From Mycolicibacterium chubuense NBB4 (GTDB taxonomy: Bacteria > Actinomycetota > Actinomycetes > Mycobacteriales > Mycobacteriaceae): a stretch of 64,000 nucleotides of DNA. Made by a program: the position numbers and the translations under genes. The stretch spans positions 62,001 through 126,000 of the forward strand of contig NC_018023.1 in NCBI RefSeq assembly GCF_000266905.1. The letters are read 5' to 3'. Positions 33,088 through 40,490 of the stretch are shown piece after piece; the stretch's first letter is position 1; the number at the start of each line of letters is the position of its first letter. The notes under the pieces are model-generated. The model was given only the letters and a program-made list of their open reading frames with translations. It ran no database searches and was not told where the DNA came from.

Positions 33088-34604
33088 ATTCCGTGCCTGA
33101 CGCTATTGCGCAGGACCGGGTAAAGATTGAGCAGCCACAGTGCCCAAGGCAGGAGCGCGAGGATCAGAACATACTCGACCCATTCGACGAATCGCCTTAT
33201 CGGAGCGGTGTATTCACGGAACGGCACCACCAATGCCGAGATAAGCGCCATCACCGCGATGGCCAGAATGACGCCGACGCAGATAAGGGCTACCTTCATG
33301 CTGGTGGCATCGTGGGCCGCGTAACGGCCGATGGCCACGGTGGCGGCGCCCACACCGGCCACCATCAGGGTGATCGATTGATAACGGTCGACAAACGACC
33401 GCGAGCGAAGTACCAGAATCACACAGACCGCTCCGACAAAGGCGGTGTACCGCCAGCCGCCGGGCTGGCCGGGGACGACGGCGTAGCGAGCCGCCGCCCA
33501 GGTCACCACGGCAAGGCCAATCATCATCCCGGTCATCGTGTTATTGCCGCGCCTGACCCAGGCGTAGACCTGCTCGGCGGTGGCCACCCCAGTCGGACCA
33601 ACCGGGGACACGGTATCGGCAGGCCTGCTAGGTAGCCGCTCGAAGACGCCGCGATTGGTGACAGAGGGAAATAGCGGTGTCGGTACACCGGAGGCGGCCA
33701 CGGCGGCGCTCGTCGCCCACGTCACTGCCACGATGACCCCGACGAGGGCGACGACCGCCACCCGTTCGGGGCGCACCGCCCACGAGGACGCCGCCACGAC
33801 GGTGGCGGCGAAGGCAAACACGCTCACGGTCAGCGTCGCGGCGATGGCCACAATGTGGCGGCCCCAGATCACCGCGAGCACGATCACCCCGGCGATGACG
33901 GCGACCAGGGGCGCTGCCAGGTGCCAGAGTCCTGGCCTGCCGGGCAGCGACATGGCCGCGGCGGCCGCGGCGGGAATGATCGCGATCCAGGACAAGGCAT
34001 GCCCGGCTGCGCGGCGTTCCCGGCCGGCCGTCGTGTCGGCCTGAGCCTTGGACAATCCGCGCGACGAGCCGATGAGGACCGCGAACAGCGCCCAGGCGAC
34101 GGCCGCGCCGATCCAGCCGTAGGGGGCGTCGGTACCGCCGACACTCCACCACCAATTCACCACAATCAGACATGCCCAGCCAACGACTCCGGCGGTCAGC
34201 CCGCCAGCGACGCGGCGCCCGATATCGGGTGTCAGGGTGGCCAACATCTGTGTGGCGGCGCGAGCGATCGCCGTAGACACCATTTCGGTGACGGGCTCGT
34301 AGGTCTCTGCCGCGGACGCCGGCAGCAGCCACAGCTGCTCGCCGTCGAGCACCCCGCATTCGTCGAGGGTCTTTTGCGGGTCCAGCGGCTGTGCGTCAGC
34401 GCGGCACAGACGATAGCTCTGCTCGGGGTCGAGCTGCGGCCGGCCGCGCTCGCGCAGGACCTCGTTGACGCGAGCCACGAGGTCCTCGGTCACCGCGATC
34501 AGCGCCACCGCTGCGGGCAGCGAGTAATCGATCTCGAAGTCCTCCCCCACCAGCAAGGCGAGCCGGCACAGCGCCGGAGTGGCCGCCCGGTCGGCCGAGC
34601 TCAC
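33084..34604 (-). CDS. eccD: EccD, ESX integral membrane component (506 aa)
   Basis: Two EccD copies form the membrane vestibule of each ESX protomer. The N-terminal 90 residues are a ubiquitin-like domain (CRLALLVGEDFEIDYSLPAA, then LDECGVLDGEQLWLLP). About 11 membrane segments follow from residue 127 on, for example GGLTAGVVGWACLIVVNWWW. The linker and segment count match EccD. The start overlaps the espI stop and the stop overlaps mycP (both ATGA-type), so the three genes are coupled. Confidence 0.95.
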   Translation of the reverse strand: MSSADRAATPALCRLALLVGEDFEIDYSLPAAVALIAVTEDLVARVNEVLRERGRPQLDPEQSYRLCRADAQPLDPQKTLDECGVLDGEQLWLLPASAAETYEPVTEMVSTAIARAATQMLATLTPDIGRRVAGGLTAGVVGWACLIVVNWWWSVGGTDAPYGWIGAAVAWALFAVLIGSSRGLSKAQADTTAGRERRAAGHALSWIAIIPAAAAAAMSLPGRPGLWHLAAPLVAVIAGVIVLAVIWGRHIVAIAATLTVSVFAFAATVVAASSWAVRPERVAVVALVGVIVAVTWATSAAVAASGVPTPLFPSVTNRGVFERLPSRPADTVSPVGPTGVATAEQVYAWVRRGNNTMTGMMIGLAVVTWAAARYAVVPGQPGGWRYTAFVGAVCVILVLRSRSFVDRYQSITLMVAGVGAATVAIGRYAAHDATSMKVALICVGVILAIAVMALISALVVPFREYTAPIRRFVEWVEYVLILALLPWALWLLNLYPVLRNSVRHGI

Positions 34605-36412
34605 TGCCCGCCCTCACTACTGTTGAAGCCCGACGCCAGCCGGGCGGTGATTTCTAGATAGCGGCGACGGGTCTGGGGGCGCAGCTCGTTGATGTCAATC
34701 ACCCCGGCCGAGGCGATGTGCGCATCGAAGGGCACCACGAAGACACGCTGCGGACTGACCCAGCGGGAAAACTTTTCCACCAGCGAGTCCACCAGCTTGC
34801 GGTGGGCACTGCCCTTCTGGCCTCGCACGTCATTGATGACGACCGCTGTGCGCTGCAGCAACCGGTGATAGCCGGCCTCATACGCCCAGTCCATCAGCTC
34901 GGCAGCGCCCTTTGCGCCGTCCGGTGCCGTCGAAGCCACCATGATCAGTGCATCGGCGCGGCTCATCAGACCCGGTATCACCGGGTGATCAACGTCGGTA
35001 CCGGAGTCGCTGATCAGCACGCTGTAGAAGCGTTCCAACACGGTGTGGGTATCTGCGTAGATCTTGGCCGTCAGAGGCTGACGATCGGCTTGGTACCGAT
35101 TGCCCAACACATCAAGGCCAGCCGCCTCGTTCATGCCAACATGAGAGCGAATATCGCTGTAGCCGTGAAGATTTCGGTCTGAGAGTACGTCCTTGTAGGA
35201 GTTTGTTGCTTTCGGGTCGATTCGGTCGGCAAGGTTGGAAGCGCGATCGGGGTTGGCGTCGATCGCGATGACTTTATCTTTGCGCAGCGCAGCGAACGTC
35301 GACCCGATCGCCGCTGTCGTCGTCGTCTTGCCGACACCCCCCTTGCCGCCCAACACCACGATCGAGTAGGTGCCGCGCAAATGGCCGGCCACCGTCGCGT
35401 TGAGGTTACGCATCAGCTGTTCATCCGGCGATTCACCGGTGTTGATGAGTTTGACGCTGCCGACGTAGAGCCACTTGCGCCATCCGCGTGACGAAGGAAT
35501 CTTGCGAGGGGCGACGAGCTCTGAGGCCGAGATCTGCTCACTACGAAGCTCGGACCCGCCAAAGCCCGCACCCTGGGACCAGTCCCACTCTGGCGGCCGC
35601 GGCCCGTTCGGGCCGACACCTTGCTCTCCTGTCGATGCCCCGGCCTCGCGCGCCGGCCAGCCCGGCGGGGGCACGTTCGTGCGCTGTTCTGGCCCGGACT
35701 GCGGTGCGCCCAGGCGCGGCGGCCACCCACCAGAAGGCGGCGATGAATTTGGGCTCAGCGCGGTGCGCAGGGCGTCCCGAGAGAGGAACTGAGTGCGCTC
35801 CTCGGGTGCAACCGGGCGAGGGCCGAGGCCGGGGGCGGCAGCGTCCTGCTGAGCCGGTCCCTGGCCACGAGGGGCGCGCTGCCCCGCGGGCGGCTGCTGC
35901 CACGCCGCCGGAGGCGGCGCTGGGGCATGGCGTTGCGCATCAGCAGGCCCCTCACTGGTAAAAGATGCAGGCGAGGGTGGCAGCTGGGCCGTCACCTCGT
36001 CGGTGGGCGGCGGGAAGCCCTGCAGTGGGCTGTTCGCGGGGTCCTGGAATGGCCCCTCCAGTTTTTGCGGTTCGACCTGCGGAGCCGTTGGCGTCGGGCT
36101 GGATTGTGGTGACCCGGCATCGCTGGGCGGCGTGGTCGCCGTCCACGGCGGCACGCTGTGGCCTGTCGTGTGCGAGGTTGGGCCCCAGCCGCCAGCGCCT
36201 TCACTGGCGGGCGGGTCGAGGGGGTGTTTGCCGCTGGCCGGATCATCCTCGTCTGGGCCTGCAGCAAATCGCTGCGGCGGGAGAGGTGCCGCTGGCGCGC
36301 CGGAATCGCCTGGGCCGTCAGTGTTTGGCCCACCCGCTGGTGGGTCGTCACCTTCGTCGCGCCCTGCGTTACTCAGCGCATCGAAGAACTGTTGATCTCT
36401 GGACTCAGTCAT
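34601..36412 (-). CDS. espI: EspI-like MinD/ParA-type ATPase (603 aa)
   Basis: The C-terminal 270 residues form a deviant-Walker ATPase of the MinD/ParA group with VVLGGKGGVGKTTTTAAIG (about 348-366), KVIAIDANPDRASNLADRI and VLISDSGTDVDHPVIPG. The N-terminal 300 residues are disordered and rich in Pro, Gly and Ala. This architecture matches EspI of ESX-1, which links secretion to energy state. Plasmid ESX loci usually carry it next to eccD, as here. Confusion with partition ParA is unlikely because of the long N-terminus and position. The 123-base gap before it may hold a promoter or attenuator. Confidence 0.88.
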   Translation of the reverse strand: MTESRDQQFFDALSNAGRDEGDDPPAGGPNTDGPGDSGAPAAPLPPQRFAAGPDEDDPASGKHPLDPPASEGAGGWGPTSHTTGHSVPPWTATTPPSDAGSPQSSPTPTAPQVEPQKLEGPFQDPANSPLQGFPPPTDEVTAQLPPSPASFTSEGPADAQRHAPAPPPAAWQQPPAGQRAPRGQGPAQQDAAAPGLGPRPVAPEERTQFLSRDALRTALSPNSSPPSGGWPPRLGAPQSGPEQRTNVPPPGWPAREAGASTGEQGVGPNGPRPPEWDWSQGAGFGGSELRSEQISASELVAPRKIPSSRGWRKWLYVGSVKLINTGESPDEQLMRNLNATVAGHLRGTYSIVVLGGKGGVGKTTTTAAIGSTFAALRKDKVIAIDANPDRASNLADRIDPKATNSYKDVLSDRNLHGYSDIRSHVGMNEAAGLDVLGNRYQADRQPLTAKIYADTHTVLERFYSVLISDSGTDVDHPVIPGLMSRADALIMVASTAPDGAKGAAELMDWAYEAGYHRLLQRTAVVINDVRGQKGSAHRKLVDSLVEKFSRWVSPQRVFVVPFDAHIASAGVIDINELRPQTRRRYLEITARLASGFNSSEGGQ

Positions 36413-36436
36413 CTAGCCCCGCCCTTCTGCCGAATC

Positions 36437-36475
36437 TTCACCGGGGAGCTCGTGCAGGCTCCTCGAATCGGTGAA
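36437..36475. promoter_or_regulatory. nested inverted repeat between espG and espI
   Basis: TTCACCG (36437-36443) pairs with CGGTGAA (36469-36475), and inside it GGAGC pairs with GCTCC. It lies in the 123-base gap between espG and espI and could be an attenuator, a terminator or a binding site. No T run follows on the minus strand. Confidence 0.4.
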
Positions 36476-36535
36476 TATCACCGTCGCAGAAAGACTACCA
36501 ACCTCATATTTCAGGCGTCCACGACGTTAAGCACA

Positions 36536-37492
36536 TTAGCGTGACTGAAATGCTTGAATTCGTTGGTGGCGTTCCCAACCGGTACCGCTAGGTAGGTCCT
36601 GCAGGACATCGCTGACCGCCCGACTCACGCGGGTGGTGGTGCCGGGGAACAGCATCGTCCAACGTTGCTGGTCGTCGGTGGTGTTGGAGGAGATCACCAC
36701 CCGGCCCATCAGCGAGTCCACGACCATCGCACCGGACGCGGCAAACTCGGGCCCGTCCACTGAATACTGTGTTGCGCCGATGGCCGCCCGAACAGCTCCG
36801 GTATCGGAGACGGCCACGATGACGCGGGCCTGGCGTGCGGTGAGCCCCAGTTTGAGCAGCTCTCCGATCACGTCGTAGCCCTGAGGGTCGCGCTGCCAAC
36901 TGTTGAGCACCGCTTCCAGACGTTCCGCCTGCATGCTGATGCCCTCGAAGTCGGCGGGAACTTCGTCTCCGAGCAGGTCATTGACCGCTTGAAAGACTGT
37001 CGTATCGCCTGCTAGTGGGCTGAGTGTCACTTCGTCGAGTGGATCGTCACCGATTCGCCACACACGCGCTGCGACAACCCATTTGCCGTCTCGGCGGCAC
37101 AGAACCGCCGTGCGTTCGGCTGATTGGTGCGCGCGCCATGCGCGTAGCGCTGCGGCGGCGCCACGCGGGTCTCTCAGGGGATCCGCCGGCGGCTTGAAGA
37201 TTTCGGGAGGCCCGCAGAGACGCTCGGAGCGCTCGCCGGGGCGCACGACCCGGATCGACACCTCAATATCGCAGCGGCCCACGGTCAGCAGCCAGTCCAG
37301 GACGTCGGAGTCGAGTGTGCGCCCCTGGCACACTCCGGCTTCCTCGAGGACCTGCAAACCCGGATGGGAAGCCAGCATCGCTTCGGTGTCACCGACCGGC
37401 CGCACCCGCAGCGCGGCGGGAAGTCGGGTGATGCCGGAGAGCGCAGCTATCAGCCACATTCCTTCCGACGTGGTTGACAGCTGCGCTCCCAT
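36536..37492 (-). CDS. espG: EspG, PE-PPE chaperone (318 aa)
   Basis: EspG binds the tip of PE-PPE pairs in the cytosol and hands them to the ESX machine. The product has the EspG fold pattern: N-terminal strand region MWLIAALSGITRLPAAL, central ERTAVLCRRDGKWVVAARVW, DEVTLSPLAGDTTVFQAVND, GLTARQARVIVAVSDTGAVR, and the C-terminal strand DDQQRWTMLFPGTTTRVSRA with conserved Phe-Pro-Gly. Length (300 or so) is typical. It follows the esx pair and precedes espI. The PE-PPE pair encoded at 38226-39903 is its probable client. Confidence 0.92.
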   Translation of the reverse strand: MGAQLSTTSEGMWLIAALSGITRLPAALRVRPVGDTEAMLASHPGLQVLEEAGVCQGRTLDSDVLDWLLTVGRCDIEVSIRVVRPGERSERLCGPPEIFKPPADPLRDPRGAAAALRAWRAHQSAERTAVLCRRDGKWVVAARVWRIGDDPLDEVTLSPLAGDTTVFQAVNDLLGDEVPADFEGISMQAERLEAVLNSWQRDPQGYDVIGELLKLGLTARQARVIVAVSDTGAVRAAIGATQYSVDGPEFAASGAMVVDSLMGRVVISSNTTDDQQRWTMLFPGTTTRVSRAVSDVLQDLPSGTGWERHQRIQAFQSR

Positions 37493-37507
37493 TGGCTGAG
37501 CCCTACC

Positions 37508-37801
37508 TCAGAGCCCGACGAAACGGGCCGCGTTGGCCGCGTCGCCGGTATCGGTGTTCTGGACTGCGCCGCCCTGGGCGTGGCCGTGACGGGAGATGGT
37601 CGCAAAGACCTCCTCATAGGACTGGGCGATCGCGCGCTGAGCCTCGGAGTAGGCGTTGGCGCCCTTGTCGGTCCAGAAGTCCTGAGTCTGGGCGAGCACG
37701 CTCAGCGCCTGATCTTTCAGGCCGGTCAGATGGGTGACCAAGCCGGCCTGAGCGGCCACGTGATCCATGATCTTGGCCTGGTCGTAACGCATACCTTCCA
37801 T
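37508..37801 (-). CDS. esxA: EsxA-like WXG100 protein (97 aa)
   Basis: A secreted helical-hairpin protein that pairs with the upstream EsxB-like protein. The turn between helices reads DFWTDKGANAYSEA: Trp43 is present but the Gly is four rather than two residues later, so the WXG motif is altered. The C-terminus (residues 80-97) lacks a YxxxD/E motif, as in EsxA partners whose signal is on EsxB. AGAGGAC is the ribosome-binding sequence. It is the last gene of the PE-PPE-esxB-esxA group. Confidence 0.9.
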   Translation of the reverse strand: MEGMRYDQAKIMDHVAAQAGLVTHLTGLKDQALSVLAQTQDFWTDKGANAYSEAQRAIAQSYEEVFATISRHGHAQGGAVQNTDTGDAANAARFVGL

Positions 37802-37841
37802 GATGTGTCCTCTTTCTTGAAAGTTGTTTATGGGCAGTGAA

Positions 37842-38144
37842 TTACGACTGGGTGGAGATGGCGGCCAGGTGTGCCTGGTTCTCGGCCTCCACGCGGTCGT
37901 ACTCGTTGGCGCCGATCTGCATGGCCTGGATCAGCTGGTCGAACCGTGACGACACGTGGCGACCGGTCGTGGCGATGTCGTTGGTGCTCTTCAGCGATGC
38001 GCCGGCGGCCAGTCCGACGAACGCCCCTCCACCGAGGTCCTCGTTCATCGAGACGTAGCGACCCAGCGCGTTGAGGGTCTGGTTCTTGATCTCATCGAGT
38101 TGGCTTGCGGCGCTACGCAACTTGGTTGAATCAGTCTGAAACAT
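37842..38144 (-). CDS. esxB: EsxB-like WXG100 protein (100 aa)
   Basis: The partner of the EsxA-like protein. The ATG at 38144 follows AAAGGGA; the longer start at 38168 is not supported. The hairpin turn reads GGGAFVGLAAGAS with Phe42-Val-Gly44 in place of WxG. The C-terminal signal YDRVE (Tyr82-Glu86) is a good YxxxD/E motif recognised by EccC and is followed by AENQAHL, very like the end of the EspC-like protein at 52856-53170. Length 100 is typical. Confidence 0.9.
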   Translation of the reverse strand: MFQTDSTKLRSAASQLDEIKNQTLNALGRYVSMNEDLGGGAFVGLAAGASLKSTNDIATTGRHVSSRFDQLIQAMQIGANEYDRVEAENQAHLAAISTQS

Positions 38145-38225
38145 GCTCGTTCCCTTTCGTTTCCCCACGGGGATGTCTGATTGTGTTTGAAGTCATTTCG
38201 TGTGTGTCGGTTGCTTCCGAGCCGA

Positions 38226-39599
38226 TCAACCTCCCCCGCCTGTGTAGATCACACCATCGGCGGTCAGGATGGGGATTGCGTCGGCGTCGTCGAGAACCAC
38301 CGACAGGGAGGTGTCGTCCTGGCCGCGGGCCGAGCCCTGATCGCGCTGACCAGCCTGGGCGGCCCCCATCGGCATCATGCCGGGCATTCCCGATCCCCCG
38401 GGCGCACCTGTACCGGTGCCCGTACCGGCGCGGGCTGCCGCAGCCGGCTTGTTGCCCTGACCCGCTGCGCTGGAGCCATCGACGGCAGCCGGTCCCCACC
38501 ACGTCGAAGGCATGCCGATCGGGCCACTGCCGCCCACGCCCAGGCCGGCAGGCTTGGTCAGGGCGGCCGTCACGGGGCCACCGCCGGAACCAAAGCTGCC
38601 GCTGACGCCGTTCATCGACGCCGCCAGGCCGGCGCCGGGTGCGTTAGCCGACAAGCCCCCGAAGGGCCCGCCCCCCATGCCGCCCATCGAACCCATCATC
38701 CCGCCGAGCTGCCCACCGATCTGCTGGGGCATCTGCGCAAGCTGGGACAGCGGCTGGGTCATTCCCTGCAGCGCCTGGGGCGCGGCGCTGGCCACCCCCA
38801 TCATCTGCTGGCTAGCGCCCATCAGATCAGTGTTTCCGGCCTGCGCTGGCTGGGGACTGCCCGTCGCGGTCTCACCAGATTGGGCGCCCGACTGCCCACT
38901 GGCCGCGCTAGTGGCCGCCGACAACGCTGCCGGCGCGGCGGAGGACACCGCTTGGCCAGCGGCCTGCAATGGCTCACCGAGCCCCTGCAGACCGGCCTGG
39001 ACCCCGCTCTGTACGCCTTGGGCGGCCATGCTGGCCGCGCCCGCTGCCAAGCCTGCCGCATCCCCACCGGTCACCATCGGTGGGCGCAGGGGCACACTAA
39101 GCCCTGACGCGATCCCTGCTGCCGCCGTCGCATAGCCGGTCATGGCGGTGGCATTCTGCGACCAGAACTCGCCGTACTCGGCATCAGTTTCGGCGATGGG
39201 AATGGTGTTGAAACCCATGAAGTTGGTGGACTGCAGCACCGCTTCGCGCACCCGGTTGGCCACGCAGACGGGGTATGGAATCGTCGCTGCTACGGCGGTG
39301 GAGTGCGCGGCGGCCGCCTCGCTGATCAACACGCCCGCCTTTTCCGCGTGTGCTGCCGCCTCCAGCTGCCACTCCGACTTCGGCACGGCCGCGGCCATCA
39401 TGGAGGTCCCGCCCTGACCCCACCAACTGCCTGCGGCTGTCGTCGCGGCGGTGGTCATCATCTGCGCGCCCTGCTCCATATGGGTGATTCCGGCGGTCTG
39501 GTACGCGGCCAGCACCGACGCCATGGCCGCCGCACCAGGGCCCGTCGTGAGCCGGATGGCGTTCGTCTCAGGGGTAATGCCCCAATACTGGACAGGCAT
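38226..39599 (-). CDS. PPE-family protein (457 aa)
   Basis: The N-terminal 180 residues match the PPE helical domain: YWGITPETNAIRLTTGPGAA at the start in place of the Pro-Pro-Glu motif, SWWGQGGTSMM with the WxG-like turn, and AHAEKAGVLISEAAAAHSTA. The remainder is rich in Gly, Met, Ala and Pro, with glycine-rich runs like GGMMGSMGGMGGGPFGG. The C-terminus (VVLDDADAIPILTADGVIYT) is ordered. The PE gene lies four bases upstream, so they probably form a heterodimer chaperoned by EspG. The first Pro of PPE is lost (TPE). Confidence 0.92.
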   Translation of the reverse strand: MPVQYWGITPETNAIRLTTGPGAAAMASVLAAYQTAGITHMEQGAQMMTTAATTAAGSWWGQGGTSMMAAAVPKSEWQLEAAAHAEKAGVLISEAAAAHSTAVAATIPYPVCVANRVREAVLQSTNFMGFNTIPIAETDAEYGEFWSQNATAMTGYATAAAGIASGLSVPLRPPMVTGGDAAGLAAGAASMAAQGVQSGVQAGLQGLGEPLQAAGQAVSSAAPAALSAATSAASGQSGAQSGETATGSPQPAQAGNTDLMGASQQMMGVASAAPQALQGMTQPLSQLAQMPQQIGGQLGGMMGSMGGMGGGPFGGLSANAPGAGLAASMNGVSGSFGSGGGPVTAALTKPAGLGVGGSGPIGMPSTWWGPAAVDGSSAAGQGNKPAAAARAGTGTGTGAPGGSGMPGMMPMGAAQAGQRDQGSARGQDDTSLSVVLDDADAIPILTADGVIYTGGGG

Positions 39600-39603
39600 G
39601 CGC

Positions 39604-39903
39604 TCAGAGCAGCAGCGAGGCTTCGTTGACTGCCTCGGTCGCGACAGACATCACCCCGGAGAGCCCGACGTTGGCAGCGAACATTCCACGATCGGCGACG
39701 TTGGCTCCGGTCTCGGCGAGGAACTGGGCGTTGTGCGCCTGGATCGCCGTCGCCAACAGGGTCGAGACCTCCTCGCTCCCCATGGGAACCACCGCGGCCA
39801 TGGCCGGTGCGGAACCGGCCAGTACGCCGGCGGTTGTCGCGGTGCCGGTCGCCTCAGCTACGGATTGAGCAGCAACGCCCACCGGGTCAACAAAAAAGGT
39901 CAC
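39604..39903 (-). CDS. PE-family protein (99 aa)
   Basis: A short PE protein consisting only of the helical hairpin domain. The signature AAQSVAEATGTATTAGVLAG and APAMAAVVPMGSEEVSTLLA are typical, with QAHNAQFLAETG after it. The first residues MTFFVDPVGVA contain Pro at position 7 but no PE dipeptide. No YxxxD/E is clear near the C-terminus, so the export signal may be on a partner. It precedes and pairs with the PPE protein. A 170-base gap with an inverted repeat lies upstream. Confidence 0.9.
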   Translation of the reverse strand: MTFFVDPVGVAAQSVAEATGTATTAGVLAGSAPAMAAVVPMGSEEVSTLLATAIQAHNAQFLAETGANVADRGMFAANVGLSGVMSVATEAVNEASLLL

Positions 39904-40016
39904 GAGGAGCCTCCCCTTAGATGCTTGGTGCCTGATGGATCGATGCTAGAGCGGTTCGGCTAGGCCTGCCACCAGCGCAGGCACATTCACCGCATATTCG
40001 CCGGACGTCCGCGCCG

Positions 40017-40053
40017 AGCTGAGACATTTCGCCACACCTCAATTGTCTCAGCT
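40017..40053. promoter_or_regulatory. inverted repeat before the PE-PPE-esx genes
   Basis: AGCTGAGACA (40017-40026) pairs exactly with TGTCTCAGCT (40044-40053) across 17 bases. It lies between the XRE regulator gene and the PE gene, 114 bases before the PE start. It may be the operator of that regulator or a terminator/attenuator controlling expression of the secreted substrates. Confidence 0.6.
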
Positions 40054-40073
40054 ACCCCAGGCCGGTCTGAACA

Positions 40074-40490
40074 CTAATTCGCGCGGGAGCGCGCCGCGAG
40101 CTGTGCTGCGGATTCCGCAACATCACAGATGACCTGCAGTCGCTTGCTCAGGACGGTGGCGGCGACCAATCCCGCCCGGGCTTCTTGAGCGATCTGCATG
40201 AGCTGCTCCACCAGCACTTCTGTGGTCGCGCTGAGCGGGTAGTCGGCATCGTCTCGCAAAGTGGCCTCCGCCCCCGCGAGCACGAGTTCGAAGCTGCCAG
40301 GGGTCCATCCCAAGGCAGCTTCGATACGCGCCCGGGTGACGTCGCGCGCGGGAATCTTGCCGCGGTTGATCAAATCGGTGATCGTGGAGCGGCCCACCCG
40401 GGCCAGCTTGGCCAGGTCGATCTTCGACAGACCTAAGTCCAGCCTGGCCCCATCGACGGCTGCACCGAGTCGATTTCCCAGCTCACTCAA
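40074..40490 (-). CDS. XRE-like HTH regulator inside the ESX locus (138 aa)
   Basis: The N-terminal 70 residues form a helix-turn-helix: LGLSKIDLAKLARVGRSTIT and IARIEAALGWTPGSFEL-type end (ALGWTPGS), shared with the regulator at 27759-28133. The C-terminal half (VLVEQLMQIAQEARAGLVAA) is a long helix likely to dimerise. The TTG start lies inside the end of eccC, overlapping it by eight bases, so its translation depends on eccC. It sits exactly between machine genes and substrate genes, with an inverted repeat (40017-40053) downstream. It is likely to control the PE-PPE-esx genes. This is unusual in chromosomal ESX loci. Confidence 0.8.
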   Translation of the reverse strand: MSELGNRLGAAVDGARLDLGLSKIDLAKLARVGRSTITDLINRGKIPARDVTRARIEAALGWTPGSFELVLAGAEATLRDDADYPLSATTEVLVEQLMQIAQEARAGLVAATVLSKRLQVICDVAESAAQLAARSRAN

